Program-made: the position numbers and the translations under genes
NCBI RefSeq assembly: GCF_900114455.1
Contig: NZ_FOTC01000001.1
Span: 1,451,058 to 1,515,057, forward strand
Reading direction: 5' to 3'
Source of the DNA: Halogranum rubrum
GTDB taxonomy: Archaea > Halobacteriota > Halobacteria > Halobacteriales > Haloferacaceae
Length of the DNA: 64,000 nt
Shown: positions 1 to 6,912 of the stretch, piece after piece
How the letters are laid out: each line of letters starts with the position of its first letter
Position numbering within the stretch: the stretch's first letter is position 1
The notes under the pieces: generated by a model
What the model was told of the DNA's origin: nothing
Seen by the model: the letters and a program-made list of their open reading frames with translations, nothing else
Database searches by the model: none

Positions 1-262
1 CAGAGTCGAGTTCCTCCAACTCCTCGGGAGCGAGTTCGCCGAGTCGCTCGCGCTTCTCGTCGACGCTCATCCCGTTGACTTCGCTGACGACGCCGCCGAC
101 GATGCCGGGCACCTCACTTCCGTGGGGTCGGAAGTCGGGGTTGTCACCCATCAGCGGTCCCATGATGGCACCGACGTCGGCGTCGCTGTCGTGTTTGAGA
201 GCGTTGAACAGAGCGTGTTTCTCCGCCTCCGCTCGAACGCGTTCGCGTAAGTCGTCGTCCAT
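1..262 (-). CDS. gltS: Glutamate--tRNA ligase, N-terminal part (runs off the window)
   Basis: This is the first 87 codons of a gene that continues past position 1. The translation starts MDDDLRERVRAEAEKHAL and continues through an IMGPLMGDNP segment and a GIVGGVVSEVNGMS segment; this acidic leader is what I recognise as the start of haloarchaeal glutamyl-tRNA synthetases, ahead of the class I catalytic domain, which lies outside the window. The enzyme charges tRNA-Glu, and usually also tRNA-Gln in archaea, which then convert Glu-tRNA-Gln with GatDE. The ATG at 260-262 has a TATA-like TTTTTACG about 30 nt upstream, suggesting a nearly leaderless transcript. The catalytic motifs cannot be checked here. 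Confidence 0.82.
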   Translation of the reverse strand, partial: MDDDLRERVRAEAEKHALFNALKHDSDADVGAIMGPLMGDNPDFRPHGSEVPGIVGGVVSEVNGMSVDEKRERLGELAPEELEELDS

Positions 263-689
263 TATCGGTCCATTCCGCCTGCCGCGTAAAAACGAGTGGG
301 GATTGGCAGTCGCTCTTCGGTGTGGTTTCAGTATGAATGGGACAACGTAGTTGGTTGATGGCGGTGCTGTCTGTCGGGTGGCTGTGTTCGATGTGTTCGA
401 ATCGTTGCGTGTCCTCCGTTCAGTTTGGCCGTCGTCTGTCAGGCGGTGCGAGCGTCGGTGGTATACAGTTCGTCGATTATCGATTATCGATTGTCGATTG
501 GCGGGCGATGCAGGCGTCGGTGGTATACAGTTCAGCGGGTGGTCGTACAGCGGTACGTCCGTCAGTGCTCAGATTGGTATGTTACTGTGATACACGGTAG
601 CACCGCACACTAAATAAATCTTTTGCAGATTTGTCGACTGTCAGAGTATAAAGAATATTAGTGGCTATGAACTACGGTGAGACGCTAGT
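263..689. other. Gene-poor spacer between gltS and the small membrane-protein array
   Basis: About 430 bases with no convincing gene. It holds the gltS promoter at its left end, a pair of 20-bp direct repeats in the middle (separate entry), and a lower-GC right end (around 600-665, with TAAATAAAT and GTATAAAG) that could carry the promoter of the membrane-protein array. The overlapping short open frames here have unlike-protein composition and are read as noise. Confidence 0.5.
452..533 (+). repeat. Pair of 20-bp direct repeats flanking short tandem CGATTAT units
   Basis: GCGTCGGTGGTATACAGTTC occurs at 452-471 and again, identically, at 514-533, a period of 62 bp. Between the copies lie four imperfect 7-bp units (CGATTAT, CGATTAT, CGATTGT, CGATTGG). 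Such an arrangement may come from slippage or from a small target-site-like duplication; no open reading frame runs through it convincingly. Function is unknown. Confidence 0.6.
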
Positions 690-920
690 ATGGAGACGAT
701 GGAGACGCTGGAGACGACGAGCACCGACAGAGCCGAAATCTATCTCGCCGCACAGACGATGTTGCTCGCTCTCGGCGTGGGGATGTACGCTATCGACGCG
801 GGATTCGCGGCGGATGGCGGTGCCGTCGTCGTCCTCGGTTTTCCCATCGGCGCCTTCGCCTACGGTGCGCTTCGTCTGTTTCTCAGGTGGACCGGCCTGG
901 ACATCGAGTCATTCGACTGA
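690..920 (+). CDS. Small two-helix membrane protein, family A copy 1
   Basis: 76 residues. The N-terminus is built from three tandem 9-nt units (METMETLETT). Two hydrophobic stretches follow, roughly residues 20-40 and 45-65, separated by a short Ala/Gly-rich loop, so an inner-membrane protein with both ends on the same side is likely. The segment around QTMLLALGVGMYA matches the family A copies at 950 and 1517 (HAMLLALGVAVYA, QTMLLALVALVFV), so it is a diverged paralogue. It is the only copy without a family B partner immediately downstream. I do not recognise a named family. A TATA-like GTATAAAG lies about 40 nt upstream. Confidence 0.62.
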   Translation: METMETLETTSTDRAEIYLAAQTMLLALGVGMYAIDAGFAADGGAVVVLGFPIGAFAYGALRLFLRWTGLDIESFD

Positions 921-949
921 CTTTTGTCACAGCGGGGTCAGGTCGAAGC

Positions 950-1177
950 ATGGACACCCGCAGAATCGAACTCCTCCTGACGGTGCACGCGATGCTGCTC
1001 GCGTTGGGCGTCGCCGTCTACGCGGACTCGGCGCGGTACTACGGTGACTTCGAGTTGCTCGCGTTTCTCCTCCCCGTCGCCGTCCTCGTCGGCGGCGGTC
1101 TCTTCGTCGGCTATAGCGGGGTGGAAGCCGCTGCTGGTTGGCTGAAACGAGACGTCAAAGGAGTAGAGAGTCGATGA
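950..1177 (+). CDS. Small two-helix membrane protein, family A copy 2
   Basis: 75 residues beginning MDTRRIELLLTVHAMLLAL. The ATG at 950 is chosen because the same MDTR(R/K)IE start and a similar upstream stretch recur at the paralogue starting 1517; an in-frame upstream start at 887 would overlap the previous gene. Two predicted membrane segments (about residues 8-27 and 36-57) are followed by a conserved GYSGVEAAAGWL tail. Its stop overlaps the start of the next gene by ATGA, so the two are probably co-translated. Function unknown; the pairing with the family B protein suggests they form one membrane assembly (inference). Confidence 0.7.
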   Translation: MDTRRIELLLTVHAMLLALGVAVYADSARYYGDFELLAFLLPVAVLVGGGLFVGYSGVEAAAGWLKRDVKGVESR

Positions 1178-1449
1178 ACGTCCGAAAGGCGGATTTGAAC
1201 GGTTACATTCTCGTCCTCATGGGACTGCAGTTCGTCTTCATCAACTGGATGACACTCCGCGAGACGGAAGCAAATATGGCGGCGGTCGGCGGGACAGTAC
1301 TCGGGTTCTTAGCGGTCGGTCTCGGGATATACGAGCGAAGAAATCCGCTATACGAAACCCAGACCGAACCTGCACCGACGTATCTCTACGTCTTCGCGGC
1401 TATCGCGACGGTTGCGTTCGTCGCCGTGGTGTGGGCGCGAGTTATCTAA
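1174..1449 (+). CDS. Small three-helix membrane protein, family B copy 1
   Basis: 91 residues from the ATG inside the ATGA overlap with the upstream family A gene. Three hydrophobic stretches can be seen, around residues 9-27, 34-50 and 68-90. It aligns with the protein at 1744-2046: VRKADLNGYILVLMGL against IRKIDLLAYVFVLFGL, then IYERRNPLYETQTEPAPTYL against LYARANPRYAETTEQASTLL. The polar NP(L/R)Y segment between helices 2 and 3 is the best conserved part and would face one side of the membrane. No known family is recognised. Confidence 0.7.
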   Translation: MNVRKADLNGYILVLMGLQFVFINWMTLRETEANMAAVGGTVLGFLAVGLGIYERRNPLYETQTEPAPTYLYVFAAIATVAFVAVVWARVI

Positions 1450-1516
1450 CAACTGGAAAGCGAGTCGTGACTCGTTCAGTGCGAAGCATTTTGTGGAATC
1501 TCGAACAGGTCGGTGT

Positions 1517-1747
1517 ATGGACACCCGCAAAATCGAGACCCTCCTCACAGTGCAGACGATGTTGCTCGCGCTCGTCGCACTCGTCTTCGTGCAGACGACG
1601 ACGTACTTCGGGGGAGCCTTGGACTGGTTTGCCACGTTCTTCCCACTCTTCGTCCTCCTCGGCGGCGTTCTCTTTCTCGGATACCACGGAGTCGAGTTCT
1701 CTATCGGGTGGCTGACGAGCGACTGCAGAGGGATGGGGAGCGAATGA
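1517..1747 (+). CDS. Small two-helix membrane protein, family A copy 3
   Basis: 76 residues starting MDTRKIETLLTVQTMLLAL. It is clearly a paralogue of the protein at 950-1177, with the same start, the same two hydrophobic segments and the same GYHGVEFSIGWL-type tail. The nucleotides just before the start (TTTTGTGG...GGTCGGTGT) resemble those before the 950 copy, so the duplication included the upstream region. The stop overlaps the next gene by ATGA. Function unknown. Confidence 0.7.
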   Translation: MDTRKIETLLTVQTMLLALVALVFVQTTTYFGGALDWFATFFPLFVLLGGVLFLGYHGVEFSIGWLTSDCRGMGSE

Positions 1748-2046
1748 GTCGACAATCGCGCCTGCCGACGATCAGAAAAATCGACCTCCTCGCGTACGTG
1801 TTCGTGCTGTTCGGCCTAAGTTCCATGACAGAGGCGGCGGTGCTGTTGCTCGGAGGTGGAAGCGGTCTCGAGGCAGTCGGCAGAGCCGTCTGGGGCCTGT
1901 CCGTACTCGTTGGTGGCCTGTACGCGCGGGCCAACCCGAGGTACGCGGAGACGACAGAGCAAGCGTCGACGCTCCTCTACGTAGTCGCCGGGGTCGAAAC
2001 AGTCGCTGTCGTCGTTCTCTTCGGACTCAGGCTCGCAACGCTGTAA
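1744..2046 (+). CDS. Small three-helix membrane protein, family B copy 2
   Basis: 100 residues, start ATG overlapping the previous stop. It has an extra basic N-terminus (MSRQSRLPTIRK) compared with family B copy 1, then three hydrophobic segments at about residues 17-36, 41-58 and 77-98, and the conserved LYARANPRY loop. Its end is followed by a strong hairpin with a T-run, so it is probably the last gene of the array. No family name can be given. Confidence 0.68.
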   Translation: MSRQSRLPTIRKIDLLAYVFVLFGLSSMTEAAVLLLGGGSGLEAVGRAVWGLSVLVGGLYARANPRYAETTEQASTLLYVVAGVETVAVVVLFGLRLATL

Positions 2047-2088
2047 AATTGAGAACACTCTGACGACAGCCGAACTGACTGAATCGCA

Positions 2089-2127
2089 CCGCGAGCGAGG
2101 CCGGAGGCCGAGTCTCGCGGCCTTTTT
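2089..2127 (+). terminator. Hairpin plus T-run after the membrane-protein array
   Basis: CCGCGAG (2089-2095) pairs with CTCGCGG (2114-2120), with GAGGCC-type inner repeats in the loop, and is followed by CCTTTTT. It lies 43 nt after the stop at 2046, in the orientation of that gene. Confidence 0.55.
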
Positions 2128-2141
2128 CATCGACGGTTTTA

Positions 2142-2184
2142 CCGGGGGTTGAGCGAGCGTCGGAGACGCTCGCGAACCCCCCGG
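2142..2184 (-). terminator. Long GC-rich inverted repeat after cdc48
   Basis: CCGGGGGTT (2142-2150) pairs with AACCCCCCGG (2175-2184), and the inner GCGAGCGTC pairs with GACGCTCGC, so nearly the whole 43 bp folds into one hairpin flanked by TTTT and AAAA. It begins 15 nt beyond the cdc48 stop and lies between convergent genes, fitting a shared transcription end or RNA-processing signal. Confidence 0.55.
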
Positions 2185-2198
2185 AGAAAACGGTCGTG

Positions 2199-4463
2199 CT
2201 ACTGGAACGTCCGACCGTACTCGCCTTCTTCCTTCGTCACGTCGCTCTTCTTGAAGCGCTCCTCGATCTCCTCGTAGCGCTGGCGCGTCTCGTCGGTGAC
2301 GCTCGGTTGGACCTCGTCGAGCGCCTGCTCGAAGTGGTCCATCGTCACGCGGACGTTGCCGATGGACTCGGCGACGTCCTCGCGGTCGACGCTGCGGATG
2401 AACTCGCGGGAGGCGGTCATCGACGCCTCGCGGGCGAGTGCTTCCAGGTCGGCCCCGACGTAGCCCTCGGTCCGGCGAGCCAGTTTGTCGAGGTCGACGG
2501 AGTCGGCCAGCGGTTTGTGCTGCGTGTGGACCTCCAGGATCTTCCGGCGGCCGTCCTCGTCCGGCACGGGGACGTGGACGTGTCGGTCGAGTCGACCGGG
2601 GCGCAGGAGCGCCGAGTCGATGAGGTCCGGGCGGTTCGTCGTCGCGATGACGACCACGTCTTCCAGCGCTTCGAGGCCGTCGAGTTCCGTCAGCAGTTGC
2701 GAGACGACGCGCTCGCTGACACCGGAGTCGTTGCTGTTGCGGCCGCGTTCGGTCGCGATGGAGTCGATCTCGTCGAAGAACACCACCGTCGGGGCGTTCT
2801 CACGGGCCTTCTTGAACACTTCGCGGACGCCCTTCTCGGACTCGCCGACGAACTTGTTCAGGAGTTCCGGTCCCTTGATGGAGATGAAGTTCGACTCCGC
2901 CTCGTTGGCGACAGCCTTCGCGAGGAGGGTCTTCCCCGTCCCCGGCGGGCCGTAGAGGAGGACACCCTTCGCGGCTTCCATATCCATCTGCTGGAACACC
3001 TCGGGGTACTCCAGCGGCCACTGGATGGTCTCGCGGAGACGCTCTTTGGTGCCTTCGAGGCCGCCGACGTCCTCCCACGTGACGTCCGGCACTTCGACGA
3101 ACACCTCGCGGAGCGCCGAGGGTTCGATACCCTTCAACGCCTCTTTGAAGTCGTCTTCGGTGACCTGGAGGCTCTCTAAGACCTCGGCGTCGATTTCGTC
3201 GGCTTCGAGGTCGATATCGGGGCGGATACGCCGGAGGGCAGTCATCGCTCCCTCCTTCGCCAGCGATTCGAGGTCCGCGCCGACGAACCCGTGAGTGTTG
3301 TCGGCGTACATGTCGAGGTCGATGTCGTCGGACAGCGGCATGTTCCGCGTGTGGACCTGCAGAATCTCCTTACGACCGTCGCGGTCCGGAACGCCGATTT
3401 CGATTTCGCGGTCGAAGCGGCCACCGCGACGGAGCGCAGGGTCGATGACGTCGACGCGGTTGGTCGCGCCGATGACGACGACCTGGCCGCGTTCTTCGAG
3501 ACCGTCCATCAGGCTCAGTAGCTGAGCCACCACACGGCGCTCGACGTCGCCACCGGCCTCGCTGCGCTTGGCCGCGATAGAGTCGAGTTCGTCCATGAAG
3601 ACGATGGCCGGCGCGTTCTCGGTGGCCTCTTCGAACACTTCACGGAGCTGTTCTTCGGACTCACCGTAGTACTTCGACATGATTTCGGGGCCCGAAATCG
3701 TGTGGAAGGAGGCGTCTATCTCGTTGGCGACGGCCTTCGCGATGAGCGTCTTGCCCGTGCCCGGCGGGCCGTGCAGGAGCACGCCCTTCGGCGGTTCGAT
3801 ACCGAGTCGCTTGAACAACTCGGGGTGTCGCATCGGCAGTTCGATCATCTCGCGGACCTGCTCTAACTCGCGGTCGAGACCACCGATGTCCTCGTAGGTG
3901 ACGTCGGGACCGTCGCCACTGCCAGCGACGCCGCCACCGCCACGAATCTGTTCGGCGGGCTTCTCGCTGATGGTGATCTCGGTCGAGTCGTTGATGACGA
4001 CCGTTCCCCCCGGCGACGTCTTCGCAATCTTCAGCGGGACAGACTGCCCTTGGCTGGCGATGAAGCCGAAACCGAACGGAATCTGGACTGACTGGCCTTG
4101 CGTGACTGGCTGCCCGGAGAGTTTGTCGCGGATGTGGGGACCGATGTTACCGCTGATACGAAGGTTCTGCGGGAGTGCAATCGTGACTTCGTCTGCGGGT
4201 TTGACGTCCGCTTTGTCCACGTCTACTTTGTCGTCGATGCCGACGTTGGCCTGTTGGCGGAGTCGGCCGTCGATACGGACGACGCCCGTTCCGTCGTCTT
4301 CCGGGTATCCCGGCCAGACGCGAGCGATAGCAGTTCCGTCCTTCCCTTCGATACGGATGAAGTCGCCACCGGAGAGACCCATCTCCTTGGCGGCGAGGCG
4401 GTCGATGGCGGCGAGGCCACGGCCCGCATCCTTCTGTTTGAGTGGTTTAACTGTGAGCTTCAT
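2199..4463 (-). CDS. cdc48: CDC48/VAT-type AAA+ ATPase (p97 family unfoldase)
   Basis: 754 residues, the usual length for archaeal VAT. The N-terminal ~190 residues match the double-psi-barrel substrate/adaptor-binding domain ([20 protein letters not shown] start). Two AAA modules follow, each with GPPGTGKT (Walker A, around residues 232 and 505) and a Walker B ([18 protein letters not shown]), plus arginine-finger regions ([17 protein letters not shown]). The hexamer unfolds proteins with ATP and feeds them to the proteasome or refolding. The start ATG overlaps the stop of the small upstream Hsp20-like gene by ATGA, so the two are co-translated from the promoter near 4744. All ATPase motifs look intact. 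Confidence 0.96.
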   Translation of the reverse strand: MKLTVKPLKQKDAGRGLAAIDRLAAKEMGLSGGDFIRIEGKDGTAIARVWPGYPEDDGTGVVRIDGRLRQQANVGIDDKVDVDKADVKPADEVTIALPQNLRISGNIGPHIRDKLSGQPVTQGQSVQIPFGFGFIASQGQSVPLKIAKTSPGGTVVINDSTEITISEKPAEQIRGGGGVAGSGDGPDVTYEDIGGLDRELEQVREMIELPMRHPELFKRLGIEPPKGVLLHGPPGTGKTLIAKAVANEIDASFHTISGPEIMSKYYGESEEQLREVFEEATENAPAIVFMDELDSIAAKRSEAGGDVERRVVAQLLSLMDGLEERGQVVVIGATNRVDVIDPALRRGGRFDREIEIGVPDRDGRKEILQVHTRNMPLSDDIDLDMYADNTHGFVGADLESLAKEGAMTALRRIRPDIDLEADEIDAEVLESLQVTEDDFKEALKGIEPSALREVFVEVPDVTWEDVGGLEGTKERLRETIQWPLEYPEVFQQMDMEAAKGVLLYGPPGTGKTLLAKAVANEAESNFISIKGPELLNKFVGESEKGVREVFKKARENAPTVVFFDEIDSIATERGRNSNDSGVSERVVSQLLTELDGLEALEDVVVIATTNRPDLIDSALLRPGRLDRHVHVPVPDEDGRRKILEVHTQHKPLADSVDLDKLARRTEGYVGADLEALAREASMTASREFIRSVDREDVAESIGNVRVTMDHFEQALDEVQPSVTDETRQRYEEIEERFKKSDVTKEEGEYGRTFQ

Positions 4464-4708
4464 TGTGCACCGGTGATAGTGATGACGCCGTTTTTCATAA
4501 ACACTTCCGCGCCAGCGTTGGGAAGTTCGAACTCGGTCTCGAACAACCGGTCGCCGGCGTCGACGACGATGATGGCCGTCTGCCCGACGATGTCGACGTC
4601 GACAGCCTCATCAGACACTCGTAGGTCGGCCGCGACGACCCAATGGTCGTCGTAGTCGTACCGTCGGAGGAAGCGGTCGTCACGACCCTCGAATAACTGT
4701 TGACTCAT
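4460..4708 (-). CDS. Small Hsp20-like (alpha-crystallin-fold) protein coupled to cdc48
   Basis: 82 residues, [20 protein letters not shown] at the start. The second half reads like a minimal alpha-crystallin domain: beta-rich [19 protein letters not shown], then [20 protein letters not shown], close to the classical LP...NGVLTI signature of small heat-shock proteins, but without the N- and C-terminal extensions used for oligomer formation. Haloarchaea carry this family as a domain of unknown function (DUF7127 type, from memory). The ATG at 4708 is chosen over an upstream frame because it sits about 33 nt after a TATA box and the protein looks complete. Its stop overlaps the start of cdc48, which suggests a joint role in protein quality control, for example as adaptor or holdase (inference). 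Confidence 0.75.
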   Translation of the reverse strand: MSQQLFEGRDDRFLRRYDYDDHWVVAADLRVSDEAVDVDIVGQTAIIVVDAGDRLFETEFELPNAGAEVFMKNGVITITGAQ

Positions 4709-4740
4709 GAGGAATCCTAACCACAAGTTAGTTGTCTGAG

Positions 4741-4747
4741 TATATAA
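4741..4747 (-). promoter_or_regulatory. TATA box of the Hsp20-like/cdc48 operon
   Basis: TTATATA on the minus strand with an A/G-rich flank on its upstream side. It lies 33 nt before the ATG at 4708, so transcription should begin around 4718 with a short leader. It is the clearest TATA element in this part of the window. Confidence 0.6.
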
Positions 4748-4864
4748 CTCTTTCTCCGAGAAATCGGCAGACAACGAAGGGTTAGCCGCGAGAAACTCGA
4801 ATTGCGGTTCCGGCTCGTTGGTGTCTCCTGCGGTTTTAAGCTCTGAGACTCGAACACACGACAC

Positions 4865-5644
4865 ATGCAAACAATCACACACCACGGACGAGAGACTGCC
4901 TACCGACGGTGGTTCCGCGGCGACCCGGACGACGCAGGACCAACCGTCCTCTTCGTCCACGGGAGCGGTGGCTCACACGGCGTCTGGAAGTCACAGGCGC
5001 GACTCGCGAGCGAGTTTCCCGTCGTCGCGGTCGACCTGAGCGGTCACGGCGAGAGCGACGACGTCGACGCTGACCCGGGTGGTGAGGCCTTGGCAGCCTA
5101 CGTCGACGACGTCGTCGCCGTCGCCCGTGAGACGGACGCGACTATCCTCGTCGGCAACTCTCTCGGCGGTGCCGTCGTCGTGACGCTCGCACTCGAACGT
5201 GACCTCGCACTCGACGGACTCGTGCTCACGGGAACCGGTGCGCGACTCAGCGTCCTCGAAGACCTGCTCGTCTGGCTCGAAGAAGACTTCGAACGTGCCA
5301 TCGAGTTCCTCCACGAACCGGACCACCTGTTTCACGACCCCGACGAACGCGACCTCGAACTCTCGAAAGAGACGATGGAGGCGGTCGGCGGCGCGGTCAC
5401 GAGTCGTGACTTTCAGACGTGCCACCGCTTCGACGTCCGAGGCGAAGTCGGCGACATCGACGTACCAACGCTCGCCATCGTCGGCGAGTACGACCAGTTG
5501 ACGCCGAAACACTACCACGAGTATCTGGCCGACACGATGCCCGCGTGTACGGTCACCGTCGTCGACGACGCGGCCCACCTCGCGATGCTCGAACAGCCCG
5601 AGACGTTCAACGACGCCGTCGAGGAGTTTCTCTCGTCGATATGA
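4865..5644 (+). CDS. Alpha/beta-fold hydrolase
   Basis: 259 residues. It has the oxyanion HGSGG motif near residue 31, the nucleophile elbow GNSLGG (around residue 97), a likely acid in IVGEYDQLTP and the catalytic histidine in DDAAHLAML near the C-terminus, so the Ser-Asp-His triad is complete. Members cleave esters, lactones or C-C bonds; the substrate cannot be told from sequence. A helical lid region lies around residues 125-190. It stands alone, divergent from the cdc48 operon. The ATG at 4865 follows a GTTTTAAG TATA-like element by about 25-30 nt, so the mRNA is probably leaderless. Confidence 0.85.
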   Translation: MQTITHHGRETAYRRWFRGDPDDAGPTVLFVHGSGGSHGVWKSQARLASEFPVVAVDLSGHGESDDVDADPGGEALAAYVDDVVAVARETDATILVGNSLGGAVVVTLALERDLALDGLVLTGTGARLSVLEDLLVWLEEDFERAIEFLHEPDHLFHDPDERDLELSKETMEAVGGAVTSRDFQTCHRFDVRGEVGDIDVPTLAIVGEYDQLTPKHYHEYLADTMPACTVTVVDDAAHLAMLEQPETFNDAVEEFLSSI

Positions 5645-5865
5645 CCGGCGGCACTGCAGTCGACTGATTCGACTGGTCCCACAGGACATCCGTTACATCC
5701 CGTACATCCGTCGTCCGACCGACTGGTCGGCCGCGTCGCCAGCGAGGGGAGCGCACTCGCCCGGACCGTCACCGAGCCAATCGAGTTCCTGACCACAGAG
5801 CGGTCGGACCAGCGACCGTCGCCTGCGCTCCAGTAGATATCGTCTCCTCGTAATCGCGTCGAGGC

Positions 5866-6675
5866 TCAGTACAACTCGTCTAAGTCGGCTTCGACGTGGC
5901 TGTGTTCGTCCGCCGGAAACTCGCCGGATTCGACGGCGTCGACGTACCCGTCGATGGCCTCTTCCATCGCAGACTGTACGTCGCCGAACTGCTTTGCGAA
6001 CGGCGGGACGCGTTCGCCCAATCCGAGCACGTCGTTGACGACGAGCACCTGTCCGTCACAGTCCCCGCCAGCACCGATGCCGATGGTCGGAATCGTCAGT
6101 GCGTCGGTAACCTGTGCGGCGAGGTTGGCGGGGACGTGTTCGAGGACGAGTGAGAACGCGCCGGCCTCCTCGTGTGCGCGTGCGAGGTCCAGAATCTCCT
6201 GTGCCTCCTCTTTCGAAGTTCCCTGTCGCAGGTAGCCGGTCTGTTTGACCTGTTGCGGTGTCAGACCGAGATGCGCCATGACGGGAATCCCGAGTTGGGC
6301 GAGTCGCTTCGTCAGTTCGACCGTGTGCGGGCCGCACTCCAGTTTGACCGCGTCGGCGTCGGCCTCTTTCAGCATTCGCCCGCAGTGCTCGATGCTCTGC
6401 GCTTCGTCGACGCCGATGGAGAGAAACGGCATGTCGGCGACGACGACGGCGTCGTTCGTCGCTCGAGAGACGGCCGCCGTCCGACTCTTCATCTCGTCGA
6501 CAGTGACCGGGAGCGTCGAGTCGTAGCCGAGCGTCGCGTTCCCCATACTGTCACCGACGAGAATCAAGTCGACACCCGCCGCGTCGACGAGTGCCGCTGT
6601 CGGCGCGTCGTATGCGGTCAACATCGTGATAGGGTCGCGGCCGGCCATCGACCGAACGTCCCGTACAGTCGTCAT
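5866..6675 (-). CDS. panB: 3-methyl-2-oxobutanoate hydroxymethyltransferase
   Basis: 269 residues. PanB adds a hydroxymethyl group from methylenetetrahydrofolate to 2-oxoisovalerate, giving ketopantoate for coenzyme A synthesis. The PanB hallmarks are present: TMLTAYDAPTAAL at the start, the metal-binding VGDSMGN motif, MAHLGLTPQ in the middle and GIGAGGDCDGQ(V)LVVNDVLG near residue 200. Length and layout match the bacterial/archaeal TIM-barrel family. A TATA-like CTTTAAC sits about 30 nt upstream of the ATG. It is divergent from the siderophore operon; the gap between them holds the iron boxes, which lie beyond the panB promoter, so iron control of panB is not implied. Confidence 0.95.
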   Translation of the reverse strand: MTTVRDVRSMAGRDPITMLTAYDAPTAALVDAAGVDLILVGDSMGNATLGYDSTLPVTVDEMKSRTAAVSRATNDAVVVADMPFLSIGVDEAQSIEHCGRMLKEADADAVKLECGPHTVELTKRLAQLGIPVMAHLGLTPQQVKQTGYLRQGTSKEEAQEILDLARAHEEAGAFSLVLEHVPANLAAQVTDALTIPTIGIGAGGDCDGQVLVVNDVLGLGERVPPFAKQFGDVQSAMEEAIDGYVDAVESGEFPADEHSHVEADLDELY

Positions 6676-6771
6676 AGCCGCATCTTGGCAGGGATGTCTG
6701 TTAAAGTCGTTCGGTTGACTCGGGAGTGGTGGTTCAATCGATATTTATCCATCATCTCAACACATTAATGT

Positions 6772-6785
6772 TTAGGCCGACCTAA
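6772..6785 (+). promoter_or_regulatory. Iron box 1 (DtxR/SirR/Idr-type operator)
   Basis: TTAGGCCGACCTAA, a 14-bp palindrome with TTAGG/CCTAA arms, extended by one T/A pair on each side. The arms match the core of the bacterial DtxR box, and haloarchaea use DtxR-family iron regulators. First of three copies before the siderophore operon. Confidence 0.75.
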
Positions 6786-6806
6786 AACCGAACAGCTTTT
6801 CAATTA

Positions 6807-6820
6807 TTAGGCGGGCCTAA
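6807..6820 (+). promoter_or_regulatory. Iron box 2
   Basis: TTAGGCGGGCCTAA, same arms as box 1, starting 35 bp after it. It overlaps the AATTATTA stretch at 6802-6809 that could be the TATA box, so a bound repressor would block the general factors. Confidence 0.75.
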
Positions 6821-6833
6821 AACGTGCATGAGT

Positions 6834-6847
6834 TTAGGTGGGCCTAA
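6834..6847 (+). promoter_or_regulatory. Iron box 3
   Basis: TTAGGTGGGCCTAA, starting 27 bp after box 2 and 66 bp before the ATG at 6913. It would cover the transcription start expected from the AATTATTA element. Confidence 0.75.
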
Positions 6848-6912
6848 ATCGAGACGTGATGTGGAACGTGAACCGACCCACGAGACGACGTTCTCCGAGA
6901 TGGAGGTGTCGA

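Noticed and set aside
2196-3179. 327-codon open frame on the + strand inside cdc48
   Set aside because: It lies antisense to a well-supported AAA+ ATPase; high G+C leaves the opposite frame open. The product is Val/Asp/Arg-rich with no domain.
6676-6771. Iron control of panB by the three iron boxes
   Set aside because: The panB TATA-like box is at about 6702-6708, and the nearest iron box is more than 60 bp upstream of it, so direct blocking is unlikely.
6838-6912. Upstream extension of the dat gene to 6838
   Set aside because: It would start inside iron box 3 and encode an Arg-rich leader; the ATG at 6913 has a perfect Shine-Dalgarno sequence.
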